A stretch of DNA of 64,000 nt from Amantichitinum ursilacus (GCF_001294205.1 NZ_LAQT01000038.1:124001-188000), one strand, 5' to 3'; positions 1 to 8,294 are shown, counted from the stretch's first letter. The notes: generated from the letters alone by a model not told the origin. Numbers and translations are program-made.

Positions 1-117
1 GTCATCCAGCAAGCGGCGCAATTGCATGCGGGCGATCGTATCCGCGTGCGTTTTGCCGACGATGCAGTCGAAGCCGCTGTCACCAGCAAACCGGCACAGC
101 AGCAAGATCTGTTCTAG
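1..117 (+). CDS. xseA: Exodeoxyribonuclease VII large subunit, C-terminal end (partial)
   Basis: The reading frame is open from base 1 to a TAG at 115-117 and encodes the last 38 residues of a protein. The segment GDRIRVRFADDAVEA resembles the conserved C-terminal end of XseA, the large subunit of the ExoVII single-strand exonuclease. The rest lies outside the window, so the assignment rests on a short stretch. The chain ends in QQDLF, which fits the short beta-clamp-binding consensus (Q-x-D/S-L-F), although clamp binding is only a guess here. A strong hairpin follows the stop codon. Confidence 0.65.
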   Translation, partial: VIQQAAQLHAGDRIRVRFADDAVEAAVTSKPAQQQDLF

Positions 118-137
118 AACGTCAGTCATACATTTAA

Positions 138-175
138 AACGGCCGCGCGCGCTGTGCTGGCGCAGCACGGCCGTT
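138..175 (+). terminator. Hairpin after xseA, possible terminator
   Basis: AACGGCC at 138-144 pairs with GGCCGTT at 169-175, and GTGCTG at 154-159 pairs with CAGCAC at 163-168 around a GCG loop, with nine unpaired bases on the left arm. No T-run follows on the plus strand, so it is not a classical intrinsic terminator. It could stop transcription weakly or protect the 3' end of the xseA message. Confidence 0.4.
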
Positions 176-241
176 ACTGCGCCTTGTTGCCACGCGGGCC
201 GCGTCGCATAGTCAGCGCCATTCTGATTGGACACCCACCGC

Positions 242-1339
242 ATGACCCCAGACCGCCTATGGACCGCGCAAGCGATCCAGACCATCGAAGCCGACTACAC
301 CCGTTCCGCCGACACCCATTTGATTCCGCTGCGGCTGGCGGGCTTTGTGGATATCAACTTTTATCTGAAAGATGAATCCAGCCATCCCACTGGCAGCTTG
401 AAACATCGCCTGGCGCGCTCGCTGTTTTTGTATGCGCTGGCCAATGGCTGGCTGCACGCGGGGCGGCCGGTGGTGGAAGCCTCCAGCGGCTCCACGGCGG
501 TGTCGGAAGCCTATTTCGCGCGACTGCTCGGTCTGCCGTTTATTGCGGTGATGCCTGCCACCACCAGCCCCGAGAAAATCGCCGCCATCCAGTTTCATGG
601 CGGCCAGTGCCATCTGGTGGCCGATCCGACCCAGTTGATTGCCGAATCGCAACGGCTGGCCGCCAGCAGTGGCGGCCATTTTATGGACCAGTTTACTTAT
701 GCCGAACGCGCCACCGACTGGCGCGCCAACAACAATATCGCTGAGTCGATTTTTGGCCAGCTCAAACTCGAGCGCTATCCCGAGCCCAGCTGGATTGTGG
801 CCAGTTGCGGCACCGGCGGCACGTCGGCCACGCTGGGCCGCTATGTGCGCTATCGCCGCCACGCCACCCGCATCGCCTGCGCCGACCCCGACAATTCGGT
901 GTTCTTTGATGCGTTTGTCACCGGCCAGCGCGATCTGACGCTCACGTCGGGTTCGCGCATCGAAGGCATCGGCCGCCCGCGCGTGGAGGCGTCGTTTGTG
1001 CCCAGCGTGATCGACAGCATGTTTCAGGTGCCCGACGAGATGTCGATTGCCGCCACGCGCTGGCTGGCGCATGCGCTAGGGCGCAAACCGGGCGGCTCCA
1101 CCGGCTGCCAGTTTGTGGCGGTGCTGGCGCTGGCGTGCCAGATGCAGGCGCGCGGCGAGCGCGGCTCGATCGTCACTTTGCTGTGCGATGGCGGCGAGCG
1201 GTATGCGCATTCCTATTACAACGACGCCTGGCTGAGCGCGCATCGCTACGATATCGCGCCCGCATTGGCCGCCATCGACGCCACCTGCCGCACCGGCGCG
1301 GCCCTGCCCGACTTGCTGGCGCGCCACGACCACGTGTAA
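242..1339 (+). CDS. PLP-dependent cysteine synthase-family enzyme (Cds1-like cysteine desulfhydrase)
   Basis: This 365-residue protein is a fold-type II PLP enzyme of the cysteine synthase/cystathionine beta-synthase family. The PLP lysine is expected in TGSLKHRL near residue 54. The substrate-loop motif EASSGSTAVS lies near residues 79-88, and the phosphate-binding glycine loop CGTGGTSA near residue 190. Its length and motif spelling resemble the Cds1-type L-cysteine desulfhydrases more than CysK or CysM, but the exact reaction is inferred. The ATG at 242 was chosen over an in-frame TTG at 227; neither has a clear ribosome binding site. It stands alone between xseA and rep. An alternative would be a cysteine synthase with another sulfur donor. 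Confidence 0.75.
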   Translation: MTPDRLWTAQAIQTIEADYTRSADTHLIPLRLAGFVDINFYLKDESSHPTGSLKHRLARSLFLYALANGWLHAGRPVVEASSGSTAVSEAYFARLLGLPFIAVMPATTSPEKIAAIQFHGGQCHLVADPTQLIAESQRLAASSGGHFMDQFTYAERATDWRANNNIAESIFGQLKLERYPEPSWIVASCGTGGTSATLGRYVRYRRHATRIACADPDNSVFFDAFVTGQRDLTLTSGSRIEGIGRPRVEASFVPSVIDSMFQVPDEMSIAATRWLAHALGRKPGGSTGCQFVAVLALACQMQARGERGSIVTLLCDGGERYAHSYYNDAWLSAHRYDIAPALAAIDATCRTGAALPDLLARHDHV

Positions 1340-1434
1340 CCGCCGACGCGCAGCACGGCGCAACGCGGCTCGCCGCGGAATCCGCCACCGGTCATTCCGC
1401 TGGTTTTCTGGCTGTCGCCTCGCGGCGTCCCCGG

Positions 1435-1440
1435 TAAAAT
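1435..1440 (+). promoter_or_regulatory. Possible -10 box for rep
   Basis: TAAAAT lies 37 bases upstream of the rep ATG. No convincing -35 hexamer is found 16-18 bases upstream, so this is a weak call. Confidence 0.3.
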
Positions 1441-1477
1441 GGCGGCCGTCGTCACCTGCCCTCTTCCCCGGAATCGC

Positions 1478-3481
1478 ATGCAACTGGATCATCTCAACCC
1501 GCCGCAACGCGCCGCCGTCAAATATCTGGACGGCCCCTGCCTGGTGCTGGCTGGCGCGGGCTCGGGCAAGACGCGGGTCATCACGCAAAAGATCGCCTAT
1601 CTGATCCAGGCCGCGCAGATGGACGCGCGCAATATCGCCGCCATCACATTTACCAATAAAGCCGCGCGCGAAATGCAGGAACGCGTAGGCGGGCTGCTGC
1701 CGCCCGATCGCTTGCGCGGGCTGACGGTCAGTACGTTTCACTCGCTGGGCATGCGCATCCTGCGCGAAGAGGCCAAACATCTGGGCTATAAGCCGCAGTT
1801 TTCGATTCTGGATAGCGGCGATCAGTGGAAGATCATCGGCGATATCCTGGGCACCACCGATAAGCAACTGGTGCGCTCTACCATCTCGCGCATTTCCATG
1901 CTCAAAAGTGATCGCGTTTCGCCCGACCAGGCCTTACTGGGCGCGGATTCGGAAGGCGAATTGCATCTGGCCAAGCTATATCGCACCTATCAAGACACGC
2001 TGCAGGCGTATCAAGCCGTCGATTTTGATGACCTGATCCGCTTGCCGGTCGATCTGTTTGAGCAAAACCCCGATGTAACGCAAAAGTGGCAACAGCGTTT
2101 GCGCTATCTATTGGTCGATGAATATCAAGACACCAATACCACGCAATATTCGCTGCTCAAGTTTTTGACCGGCACGTCGGGCAAGTTCACCGCTGTGGGC
2201 GATGATGATCAGTCGATCTACGCCTGGCGTGGCGCTAATGTGGAAAATCTGGCGCTGTTAAAAACGGACTTTCCAGCGCTGGAAATCATCAAGCTGGAAC
2301 AGAATTACCGCTCCGTCGCGCGTATTCTGCGATGCGCCAATGCGGTCATTTCCAACAACCCCAAATTGTTTGAAAAGACATTGTGGTCCGACCTGGGCAT
2401 CGGCGATCCGATTCAGGTGATCGAATGCAAAGGCGAAGAGCACGAGGCCGAAATGGTCGCGATGAGCCTGCTAAACCACAAGTTTATCAACAACACCAAA
2501 TTTGCTGATTACGCGGTGCTGTATCGCGGCAATCACCAGGCGCGGATTATCGAAACGCAGCTGCGGGAACATCGGATTCCCTATCAGATGGCGGGCGGCC
2601 AATCGTTTTTTGATCGCGCCGAAATCAAGGACATCCTGGCCTATTTGCGTTTGCTGGCTAACGAAGACGATGACCCGGCATTTATCCGCGCCATCACCAC
2701 ACCCAAACGCGGCGTGGGCAATGTCACGCTGGAAAAACTGGGCAATTACGCCAACACCCGGCAAATCTCGTTATTCCAGGCGGCATTTGAAGAAGGCTTT
2801 ATTCATCAAGTGCAACCGGCGCAATACGAGCCGTTGCAAACCTTCTGCGACTTTATCAACCGGCTGCAACCGCGCGCCACGCGGGAAAGCGCTGGCGCGT
2901 TATTGCGCGAGATGCTGGCTGCCATCGATTACGAAACCTGGCTTTATGACAGTGACGATCCAAAACCGGCCGAAGCCAAATGGAAGAACGTGCTGGACTT
3001 CTGTGGCTGGGTCGACAAAAAAGGTGAAGAGCAAGGCAAAAGCCTGATTGAAATCTCGCAGACCATCGCCTTGATTACCATGCTGGAAGGCCGCGACGAA
3101 GACGAAGTGGACGCCGTCAGAATGTCCACCTTGCATGCGTCCAAAGGGCTGGAATATCCGCATGTGTTTTTGATTGGCTGCGAAGAAGATATCTTGCCGC
3201 ACGCCAACTCGATTGAAAGCGGCATGGTGGAAGAAGAGCGCCGCTTGATGTATGTCGGTATTACCCGCGCGCAACGCAGTCTGACCATTTCTTATTGCGG
3301 CAAACGCAAACGCGCGGGCGAGTGGCAAATCTCCGAACCTTCACGTTTTTTGCGCGAATTGCCGGCTGAGGATATCCGCGTCACGGGCCGTATGGCCGCC
3401 GATAAAGGTAATCAGGTCACTCGTTCCGAAGGCCGCGCCATGCTGGCCGGAATGATGGCCAAATTAGGGGAGATGAAATGA
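1478..3481 (+). CDS. rep: ATP-dependent DNA helicase Rep (UvrD/Rep family)
   Basis: This 667-residue superfamily 1A 3'-5' helicase should help replication forks pass protein roadblocks. The start MQLDHLNPPQRAAV is the normal N-terminus of Rep and its Q-motif region, so the ATG at 1478 is preferred to the GTG-like extension further upstream. Walker A GAGSGKT is at about residues 26-32, the Walker B DEYQDTN and the GDDDQSIYAWRGA motif III lie in the middle, and QNYRS (IV), STLHASKGLEYPHV (V) and VGITRAQ (VI) follow. Its length matches E. coli Rep (about 670) rather than UvrD (about 720). The stop overlaps the next gene by four bases. Confidence 0.93.
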   Translation: MQLDHLNPPQRAAVKYLDGPCLVLAGAGSGKTRVITQKIAYLIQAAQMDARNIAAITFTNKAAREMQERVGGLLPPDRLRGLTVSTFHSLGMRILREEAKHLGYKPQFSILDSGDQWKIIGDILGTTDKQLVRSTISRISMLKSDRVSPDQALLGADSEGELHLAKLYRTYQDTLQAYQAVDFDDLIRLPVDLFEQNPDVTQKWQQRLRYLLVDEYQDTNTTQYSLLKFLTGTSGKFTAVGDDDQSIYAWRGANVENLALLKTDFPALEIIKLEQNYRSVARILRCANAVISNNPKLFEKTLWSDLGIGDPIQVIECKGEEHEAEMVAMSLLNHKFINNTKFADYAVLYRGNHQARIIETQLREHRIPYQMAGGQSFFDRAEIKDILAYLRLLANEDDDPAFIRAITTPKRGVGNVTLEKLGNYANTRQISLFQAAFEEGFIHQVQPAQYEPLQTFCDFINRLQPRATRESAGALLREMLAAIDYETWLYDSDDPKPAEAKWKNVLDFCGWVDKKGEEQGKSLIEISQTIALITMLEGRDEDEVDAVRMSTLHASKGLEYPHVFLIGCEEDILPHANSIESGMVEEERRLMYVGITRAQRSLTISYCGKRKRAGEWQISEPSRFLRELPAEDIRVTGRMAADKGNQVTRSEGRAMLAGMMAKLGEMK

Positions 3482-3801
3482 AAGCAATCGCCGTCGATGC
3501 ACACGTGGGTGAAGGCCAGTTTCCTGAATTTGCTCGGGGCACGCCGGTCACCTTGATCGCACCGAACGACAAATATCCGCACTGGTGGTCTTGCACCATT
3601 GAAGGGCATAACACCTATGTGCCCGACTATTACATCGTGGATGACAAGCTGGACCGCGGCTATAACCCCACCGAATTGCAAGCCGAACCCACCGATGAAC
3701 TCGAAGTCTTTGCCATCAGTTACAGCTGGCTGGTGGCGCGCAATAACCGTACTGGCAAAGTGGGCTGGATACCGGCTGATAAAGTCGCCTCACCTTTGTA
3801 A
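3478..3801 (+). CDS. Small SH3-like domain protein
   Basis: The product is 107 residues with no signal peptide or membrane segment. It is rich in short beta-strand-like stretches and aromatic residues. A C-terminal block with SWLVARNNRTGKVGWIPADKV resembles a bacterial variant SH3 fold (hydrophobic-Ala-Arg, then Gly-Trp-Ile-Pro). An N-terminal block with TPVTLIAPNDKYPHWWSC may be a second, diverged SH3-like unit. The ATG overlaps the rep stop as ATGA, so it is translationally coupled to the helicase, which hints at co-expression but not at a shared job. No specific function is recognised. Confidence 0.7.
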   Translation: MKAIAVDAHVGEGQFPEFARGTPVTLIAPNDKYPHWWSCTIEGHNTYVPDYYIVDDKLDRGYNPTELQAEPTDELEVFAISYSWLVARNNRTGKVGWIPADKVASPL

Positions 3802-3818
3802 ACCTTTGTATATCAATA

Positions 3819-3893
3819 CGCTTGCTCGTCAGTAAATGTGTATCGGATGTCCTGGAACCTACATCCGGCGTTGGCAATAACTGACGGCAAGCG
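3819..3893. repeat. 75-bp imperfect palindrome, RNA-like two-part stem
   Basis: The outer arms CGCTTGC (3819-3825) and CGTCAGT (3827-3833), separated by one T, pair without mismatch to ACTGACG (3880-3886) and GCAAGCG (3887-3893). An internal loop leads to an inner perfect hairpin, CGGATGT (3844-3850) with ACATCCG (3861-3867) and a 10-base loop. This is 14 outer and 7 inner base pairs. No T-run follows on either strand, so it is unlikely to be a plain terminator. It may be a structured RNA, a processed 3' end of the rep message or a REP-like DNA element; the strand is undetermined. Confidence 0.6.
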
Positions 3894-4103
3894 CCTGGCC
3901 CCGAAAGCTCCCGTTAATGCTTTGCACCGTTTATCGGAAACGTCTTAAAACGATGCAACACAACGCATGTTTCTGGTGCGTTGCAAGGTGACAAACCGGT
4001 TAAAACGCGGTGTGATGGTTCTCACCAAGTCAGCCAGCACAGAGCCGACTGGATTCCACACAGCACGCGGAGCTGTTCATCGGTTTTGCTTACGGGGCAT
4101 GTT
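3894..4103. other. Non-coding stretch with no recognised feature
   Basis: No convincing gene, tRNA or known riboswitch is visible here. A weak stem can be drawn between ACGCA (3963-3967) and TGCGT (3977-3981), flanked by the TGCAA/TTGCA pair. The stretch may be the leader of the possible short gene that follows. Confidence 0.4.
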
Positions 4104-4247
4104 ATGTCGTTCTCATCCGTTCGTTTCTATCTGGTCCGTGAATGGCGCTGGTTTTGCTGGGCGCTGTCGTACAACTTTTTGCTGCGTTCCGAACCGCAAC
4201 GCCGCGTCGCGTTTGATGAGATGAATCACCCGCCGCAGGCGCACTGA
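4104..4247 (+). CDS. Possible small hypothetical protein (47 aa)
   Basis: An ATG at 4104 opens 47 codons. The peptide is unusually rich in aromatic residues, with four Trp and several Phe and Tyr. Its central part (FYLVREWRWFCWALSYNFLL) is semi-hydrophobic and carries charges, so it is not a clean membrane helix. The ribosome binding site is poor (GGGG about 9 bases upstream). A 557-bp gap between two real genes makes a small gene plausible, but there is no homology evidence. Confidence 0.3.
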   Translation: MSFSSVRFYLVREWRWFCWALSYNFLLRSEPQRRVAFDEMNHPPQAH

Positions 4248-4358
4248 CCGCGCTGAAGGCTACACGCTGATTGTGCCGGCGCTGCCCTGCAGTGCCGCAA
4301 CGGTTGCCGCGCGCTGGCGCAATCGCAGATACTCGGCGCTCTTGTCTCTGGAGCCGCC

Positions 4359-5567
4359 ATGACCTTCGCCCCCACCCTTGGCCGCTGGACCCAGCGCCTG
4401 TTACCGATTGCCGCCGCCCTGGGCGTTGCCAGCATTGTGCCCGCCAGCCACGCCGCGCCAGACCAACCCGCCGCATCCGATAGCCCGCCGGTGTTTGCCT
4501 ATGTCGGCACCTATGCACCCAACGGCCAAGGCGTGTATCTGCTGCGCCAGGACCCGCAAACCGGCGCGTTGCAGCAAGTGGGCGTCTACCCCAGCGTGCC
4601 CAATCCGGCGCAATTTGCCATCAGTAAAGACACGCTGTACGTCGGCAGCGAATCGCCCAAACACGGCGAAGTGGCGGCGTATGCCATCGACCGGCGCACA
4701 GGCGCGCTGACACTGCGCAACCAGGTTGATGCCCAAGGCAAACAAACGGTGTATCTGGGATTGATCAACAACCAGCGCCAGCTGCTGGTGGCCAATTACG
4801 GTTCGGGCAGCGTGGCCCTGTTTGCGCTGGCGCAAGACGGCAGCCTGGGCGCAGCCAGCGATGTGCATCAAAGCGTTGGCCAACCCGGCGCGGCGCACCC
4901 CGCCGCAGCGGTGGAAGGCAGCTTTGCCGCCAGCGACCACAATGGCCCGCACGCGCATATGATCGCCGCCGACCCGAGCGGCCAGTTCGCCTTTTCCACC
5001 GACTTGGGGCTCGATCGCATCTACCAATGGCGCATCGACGCCGAGCACGGCAAGTTGCTGCCCAATGACCCGCCGTTTATCAACGCCAGTTCAGCCGGCG
5101 CTGGCCCGCGCCACTTTGTGTTTGGCGCGGATGGCAAACAGCTGTACCTGGTTAACGAAGAAGCCTCCACGCTAACGCACTACCGCCTTGATACCGGCAA
5201 GGGCACGCTGACCGAAGCCGCCTCGCTGTCCACGCTGCCGCCCGGCTTTAAAGGCACCAGCTTTGCTTCCGACATCCTGATCACGCCCGATGGCCGCTTT
5301 GTGTACGTGCTGAACCGCCTGCACGACAGCATTGCGCGCTTTGCGGTGGCGGCCGACGGATCGCTAAGCTGGCAAGACGACACCTGGACACGCGGCAGCT
5401 ATCCCCGCACGCTCACGCTCGACCCCGCGGGCCGCTTTATCTATGTGGCCAACCAGCGCAGCGACCATATCGCCACCTTCAAGCTGGATGCCGCCAGCGG
5501 CAAGGTCGAATTTACCGGCCAGTACACCCCGGTGGGCGCGCCGTCGCAGCTGATCTTTTTGCGCTAA
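4359..5567 (+). CDS. Exported lactonase-family beta-propeller (6-phosphogluconolactonase YbhE type)
   Basis: This 402-residue protein begins with a likely Sec signal peptide: a charged start, a hydrophobic run [14 protein letters not shown], and an alanine-rich cleavage region ASHAAP near residue 34. The mature part repeats propeller blades such as [58 protein letters not shown] and [20 protein letters not shown]. These fit the seven-bladed lactonase family (PF10282). Cytoplasmic members hydrolyse 6-phosphogluconolactone, but the export signal argues for a periplasmic sugar lactone or a structural role here. It has no operon partner. Confidence 0.75.
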   Translation: MTFAPTLGRWTQRLLPIAAALGVASIVPASHAAPDQPAASDSPPVFAYVGTYAPNGQGVYLLRQDPQTGALQQVGVYPSVPNPAQFAISKDTLYVGSESPKHGEVAAYAIDRRTGALTLRNQVDAQGKQTVYLGLINNQRQLLVANYGSGSVALFALAQDGSLGAASDVHQSVGQPGAAHPAAAVEGSFAASDHNGPHAHMIAADPSGQFAFSTDLGLDRIYQWRIDAEHGKLLPNDPPFINASSAGAGPRHFVFGADGKQLYLVNEEASTLTHYRLDTGKGTLTEAASLSTLPPGFKGTSFASDILITPDGRFVYVLNRLHDSIARFAVAADGSLSWQDDTWTRGSYPRTLTLDPAGRFIYVANQRSDHIATFKLDAASGKVEFTGQYTPVGAPSQLIFLR

Positions 5568-5643
5568 CCGGCCGCTCGCGCTCTGCTCACGCCGCCTTGC
5601 CCACCCGCGCCCTCCAATCGGGCGCCGCAGGGCGGGCCGCGGC

Positions 5644-5652
5644 TGCTATAAT
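5644..5652 (+). promoter_or_regulatory. Extended -10 promoter of rlmD
   Basis: TGCTATAAT combines a consensus -10 (TATAAT, 5647-5652) with the TGn extension, 34 bases before the rlmD ATG. No good -35 box is seen at 17 bases, which is typical of extended -10 promoters. Confidence 0.65.
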
Positions 5653-5685
5653 TGCGCGTTTTTTCAGACCGTTAGCCCATTCCCC

Positions 5686-6987
5686 ATGCCGCAAGCCCGG
5701 ATCGAATCGCTGGACCATGAAGGTCACGGCGTTGCCCACGTAGAGGGCAAAACCATCTTCATCGACGGCGCACTGCCGTTCGAAACCGTTAGTTACACCA
5801 GCTATCGTCGCAAACCGACTTTCGAGAACGCACAGGCGACCGAAATCCAGAGCGAAAGCTTTATGCGCGTTAAGCCCAAGTGCCCGCACTTTGGCGTTTG
5901 CGGTGGCTGTTCGTTGCAGCACATGGAGTTCACTGCGCAAGTGGCGGCCAAACAACGCGTGCTGGAAGACAATCTGCAACGCATCGGCAACGTCAAAGCG
6001 CAGGCCATGATGCCGGCGCTGTACGGCTCGGAATGGGGTTATCGCCATCGCGCGCGGCTGTCCGTGCGCCACGTCGCCAAAAAAGGCGGCATGCTGGTCG
6101 GCTTTCATGAAAAACGCTCGTCGTTTATCGCCGATATGACCGAGTGCCACGTGCTGCCCAAGTCGATGTCGGACCAGCTGCCCGCATTACGCGAACTGAC
6201 GCGCAAGCTGAGCATTTTTGATCGCATGCCGCAGATCGAACTGGCCATCGGCGAGAACATCACCGTGCTGGTGTTCCGCAATATGGAAGCGATTACGCCC
6301 GAAGACGAAGCGCACTTTGCCGCCTACGCCGACCAGTGGGGCGTGCAGATCTGGCTGCAACCCAAAGGCCCGGATACCGCCTACCCGCTTTATCCCAAAG
6401 ACGCGCCCGCGCTGACGTATGAGATGCCTGAATTCGGCATCACCATGCCGTTCAAGCCCACCGAATTTACTCAGGTGAACCACGGCGTAAACCGCGTGAT
6501 GGTGGAACGCGCCATCAATCTGCTCGACCCGCAACCGGGCGAAGTGATCGCCGACATGTTCTGCGGCCTGGGCAACTTTACCCTGCCCATCGCGCGTCGC
6601 GGCGCCAGGGTATTGGGCATGGAGGGCCTGCAACAACTGGTCGACCGCGCCTTTGAAGGTGCCCGCTTTAACGGCCTGCAAGACCGCACCGATTTCAAAG
6701 TGGCCAACCTGTTCGAGATGACCGAAGAGTGGCTGGATAAACTGGGCCACTTCGACAAAATGCTGATCGACCCGCCGCGCGACGGCGCCATGGAACTGGT
6801 TAAATCGATTAGCGCGGAAACCGGTCCGAAGCGGATTGTTTATGTGTCCTGTAACCCGTCGACGCTGGCGCGTGACGCCAATGTGCTGGTGAATGTGAAG
6901 GGCTATACGCTGAAATCGGCGGGGGTGGTGAATATGTTCCCGCATACGGGGCATGTGGAATCGATGGCGTGGTTTGAGAAAGAGTGA
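5686..6987 (+). CDS. rlmD: 23S rRNA (uracil-1939-C5)-methyltransferase RlmD
   Basis: This 433-residue SAM-dependent RNA methyltransferase makes m5U1939 in 23S rRNA. A TRAM domain occupies about residues 1-60. Cysteines at about 66, 72 and 75 ([10 protein letters not shown]), with a fourth in TECHV near 151, are the iron-sulfur ligands found in RlmD. The SAM motif [15 protein letters not shown] and the catalytic segment [12 protein letters not shown] (nucleophile Cys near 389) follow. The cluster cysteines distinguish it from TrmA, and its length fits RlmD. An intrinsic terminator follows directly. Confidence 0.92.
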   Translation: MPQARIESLDHEGHGVAHVEGKTIFIDGALPFETVSYTSYRRKPTFENAQATEIQSESFMRVKPKCPHFGVCGGCSLQHMEFTAQVAAKQRVLEDNLQRIGNVKAQAMMPALYGSEWGYRHRARLSVRHVAKKGGMLVGFHEKRSSFIADMTECHVLPKSMSDQLPALRELTRKLSIFDRMPQIELAIGENITVLVFRNMEAITPEDEAHFAAYADQWGVQIWLQPKGPDTAYPLYPKDAPALTYEMPEFGITMPFKPTEFTQVNHGVNRVMVERAINLLDPQPGEVIADMFCGLGNFTLPIARRGARVLGMEGLQQLVDRAFEGARFNGLQDRTDFKVANLFEMTEEWLDKLGHFDKMLIDPPRDGAMELVKSISAETGPKRIVYVSCNPSTLARDANVLVNVKGYTLKSAGVVNMFPHTGHVESMAWFEKE

Positions 6988-7006
6988 TCAACGTTCTACC
7001 CGCCAC

Positions 7007-7034
7007 AAGCCTCGACATTGCTCGGGGCTTTTTT
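7007..7034 (+). terminator. Intrinsic terminator after rlmD
   Basis: AAGCCTCG at 7007-7014 pairs with CGGGGCTT at 7023-7030 (one G-U pair), and T residues continue to 7034. Confidence 0.8.
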
Positions 7035-7055
7035 ACGTCCGCGCGCTTGCCTAAG

Positions 7056-7069
7056 CTCTCAATTGAGAG
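7056..7069. promoter_or_regulatory. Toxin-antitoxin operator, first inverted repeat
   Basis: CTCTCAATTGAGAG is a perfect 14-bp palindrome 32 bases upstream of the antitoxin ATG. A near-identical site follows with centres 24 bp apart. Such paired sites suit autoregulation by a ribbon-helix-helix antitoxin of the RelB/DinJ type. Confidence 0.65.
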
Positions 7070-7079
7070 ACAAAATACT

Positions 7080-7093
7080 CTCTCTATCGAGAG
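7080..7093. promoter_or_regulatory. Toxin-antitoxin operator, second inverted repeat
   Basis: CTCTC-TATC-GAGAG repeats the arms of the first site exactly and differs only in the centre. It ends seven bases before the antitoxin ATG, so bound protein would block initiation of transcription or the ribosome binding region. Confidence 0.6.
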
Positions 7094-7100
7094 GCCCGAA

Positions 7101-7394
7101 ATGTCGACCCATACCTCAATGTTGCATGTCCGCGTAGACGATCAGATCAAGAATCAAGCCGCCGAAACCTTGGCAAAATTTGGCCTGACCTTATCAGATG
7201 CCGTGCGTATTCTCCTGACTCGCGTCACAGAAGAAGGCGGTTTGCCGATCGGCTTGACCACCTCTGCCGACGCGTACGATGCCTGGTTTCGCGCCAAGGT
7301 CCATGAGGCGCTCACTGATCCAGGCCCCACGGTGGAACACGACAAGGTAATGGCAGATGCTTACGCGCTCATCAGGAGGATTGAAGAAAGTTGA
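7101..7394 (+). CDS. RelB/DinJ-family antitoxin
   Basis: The product is 97 residues. Its N-terminus (HVRVDDQIKNQAAETLAKFGLTLSDAVRILLTRVTEEGGLP) has the beta-strand then helix-helix pattern of the RelB/DinJ ribbon-helix-helix family, including the typical LSDAVR and final GGLP. The C-terminal third, from about residue 55, would wrap and neutralise the toxin. The ATG at 7101 is preferred because upstream codons cross the two operator palindromes. AGGAGG near its 3' end (7374-7379) is the expected ribosome binding site for the toxin, but the toxin frame is damaged at its start. Confidence 0.85.
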   Translation: MSTHTSMLHVRVDDQIKNQAAETLAKFGLTLSDAVRILLTRVTEEGGLPIGLTTSADAYDAWFRAKVHEALTDPGPTVEHDKVMADAYALIRRIEES

Positions 7395-7658
7395 GAGTGG
7401 GTCAGCCAGGCGCGCCAGGATCTTCAAGCAATCCTGCAATACATTGCTGCGGCCAATCCCCGTGCAGCGCGCGCCTTAGCCGACGATATTTCCCGCAAGG
7501 TTTCCGACCTTCGATCACAGTCGAAAATTTATCGCGTGGGTCGTGTCGCCGGGACACGTGAGTTGGTGGTCCGGTCCTGCTATTGCCTGATCTACCGCGA
7601 CGAAGAGCACTGCATATACATCCTTCGGGTGTTGCACACCGCAATGGCATGGCCATAA
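7395..7658 (+). pseudogene. RelE/ParE-family toxin with a disrupted start
   Basis: Directly after the antitoxin TGA, and in the same frame, 87 codons encode a clear RelE/ParE-type toxin: EWVSQARQDLQAILQYIAA at the N-terminus, GTRELVV in the middle, and YCLIYRDEEHCIYILRVLH ending in AMAWP. That frame has no ATG, GTG or TTG before the first helix. TTG at 7381 gives M-K-K-V-E but then leaves the toxin frame, because two extra bases (AG, near 7396) precede TGG GTC. A TTG at 7391 is also out of frame. A small indel has probably inactivated the gene. A sequencing error, frameshifting or a rare start codon are alternatives. Confidence 0.65.
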
Positions 7659-7686
7659 CGCGCAGCGGCACGTTCTAACCTGCCCG

Positions 7687-7692
7687 TATAAT
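7687..7692 (+). promoter_or_regulatory. -10 box of pnuC
   Basis: A consensus TATAAT lies 30 bases before the pnuC ATG. The -35 region is not recognisable. Confidence 0.55.
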
Positions 7693-7721
7693 CCGCCTCA
7701 TTCTCTTCCTCCGAGCCCCGC

Positions 7722-8294
7722 ATGAGCGTCCTCGAAATCATCGGCTTTATCACCACGCTGTTAGCCATCTGGCTAGCCACGCGCGAGCATGTTTTAACCT
7801 GGCCATTGCAGCTGATCGCCAGCCTGCTTTATGTCTATCTTTTCGTCGATGCGCATTTGTTTGGCGAGAGCGTATTGCAATTTATCTATGCCGCATTGGC
7901 TATCTACGGCTGGTGGTGTTGGCGCAAGCCCAAAACGAATGAGGTGGTGGTGCCGGTATTGCCGGTCAGCCGACTCACGCGCCAACAATGGCTGCTTTAT
8001 AACGGCTTGGGCATTGCTGGCACTTTGATTGTGTCGCAGCTGCAGGTTAATTTTTTGCCGACCGATGTGCCTTATCTGGATTCAACCCTGTTTGTCTTTG
8101 GCTTGATTGCGCAATGGATGCAGGCGCGCAAGCAGATTGAAAACTGGCCGTACTGGATTGTGCTGGATGTGATTGGCGCGGGCGTTTATCTGCACAAAGC
8201 GCTTTATTTAACCGCCGTGTTGTATCTGGTATTAGCCGCGTTGGCGGCGTGGGGCTGGCGGCAATGGCGGCGCGATTTGCAGGCGCAGGCCTGA
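7722..8294 (+). CDS. pnuC: Nicotinamide riboside transporter PnuC
   Basis: This 190-residue inner-membrane protein has about seven hydrophobic segments. It shows PnuC hallmarks such as WPLQLIASLLYVYLF near the N-terminus, IYGWWCWR after the third helix, and the C-terminal NWPYWIVLDVIGAGVYLHKALYLTAVLY. PnuC facilitates uptake of nicotinamide riboside, which is trapped by phosphorylation. The TGA overlaps the ATG of a NadR-type kinase, which supplies that trapping step. Confidence 0.92.
   Translation: MSVLEIIGFITTLLAIWLATREHVLTWPLQLIASLLYVYLFVDAHLFGESVLQFIYAALAIYGWWCWRKPKTNEVVVPVLPVSRLTRQQWLLYNGLGIAGTLIVSQLQVNFLPTDVPYLDSTLFVFGLIAQWMQARKQIENWPYWIVLDVIGAGVYLHKALYLTAVLYLVLAALAAWGWRQWRRDLQAQA

Noticed and set aside
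257-1072. Minus-strand open frame opposite the PLP enzyme gene
   Set aside because: It is His/Gly/Arg-rich with no recognised domain; the plus-strand gene carries all the family motifs.
3819-3893. Integron attC site or intrinsic terminator
   Set aside because: The ends lack the GTT/AAC core sites of attC, and no T-run follows on either strand.
3967-4247. Longer frames overlapping the gap before the lactonase
   Set aside because: They have no ribosome binding site and no family resemblance; only the ATG at 4104 was kept, as a weak candidate.
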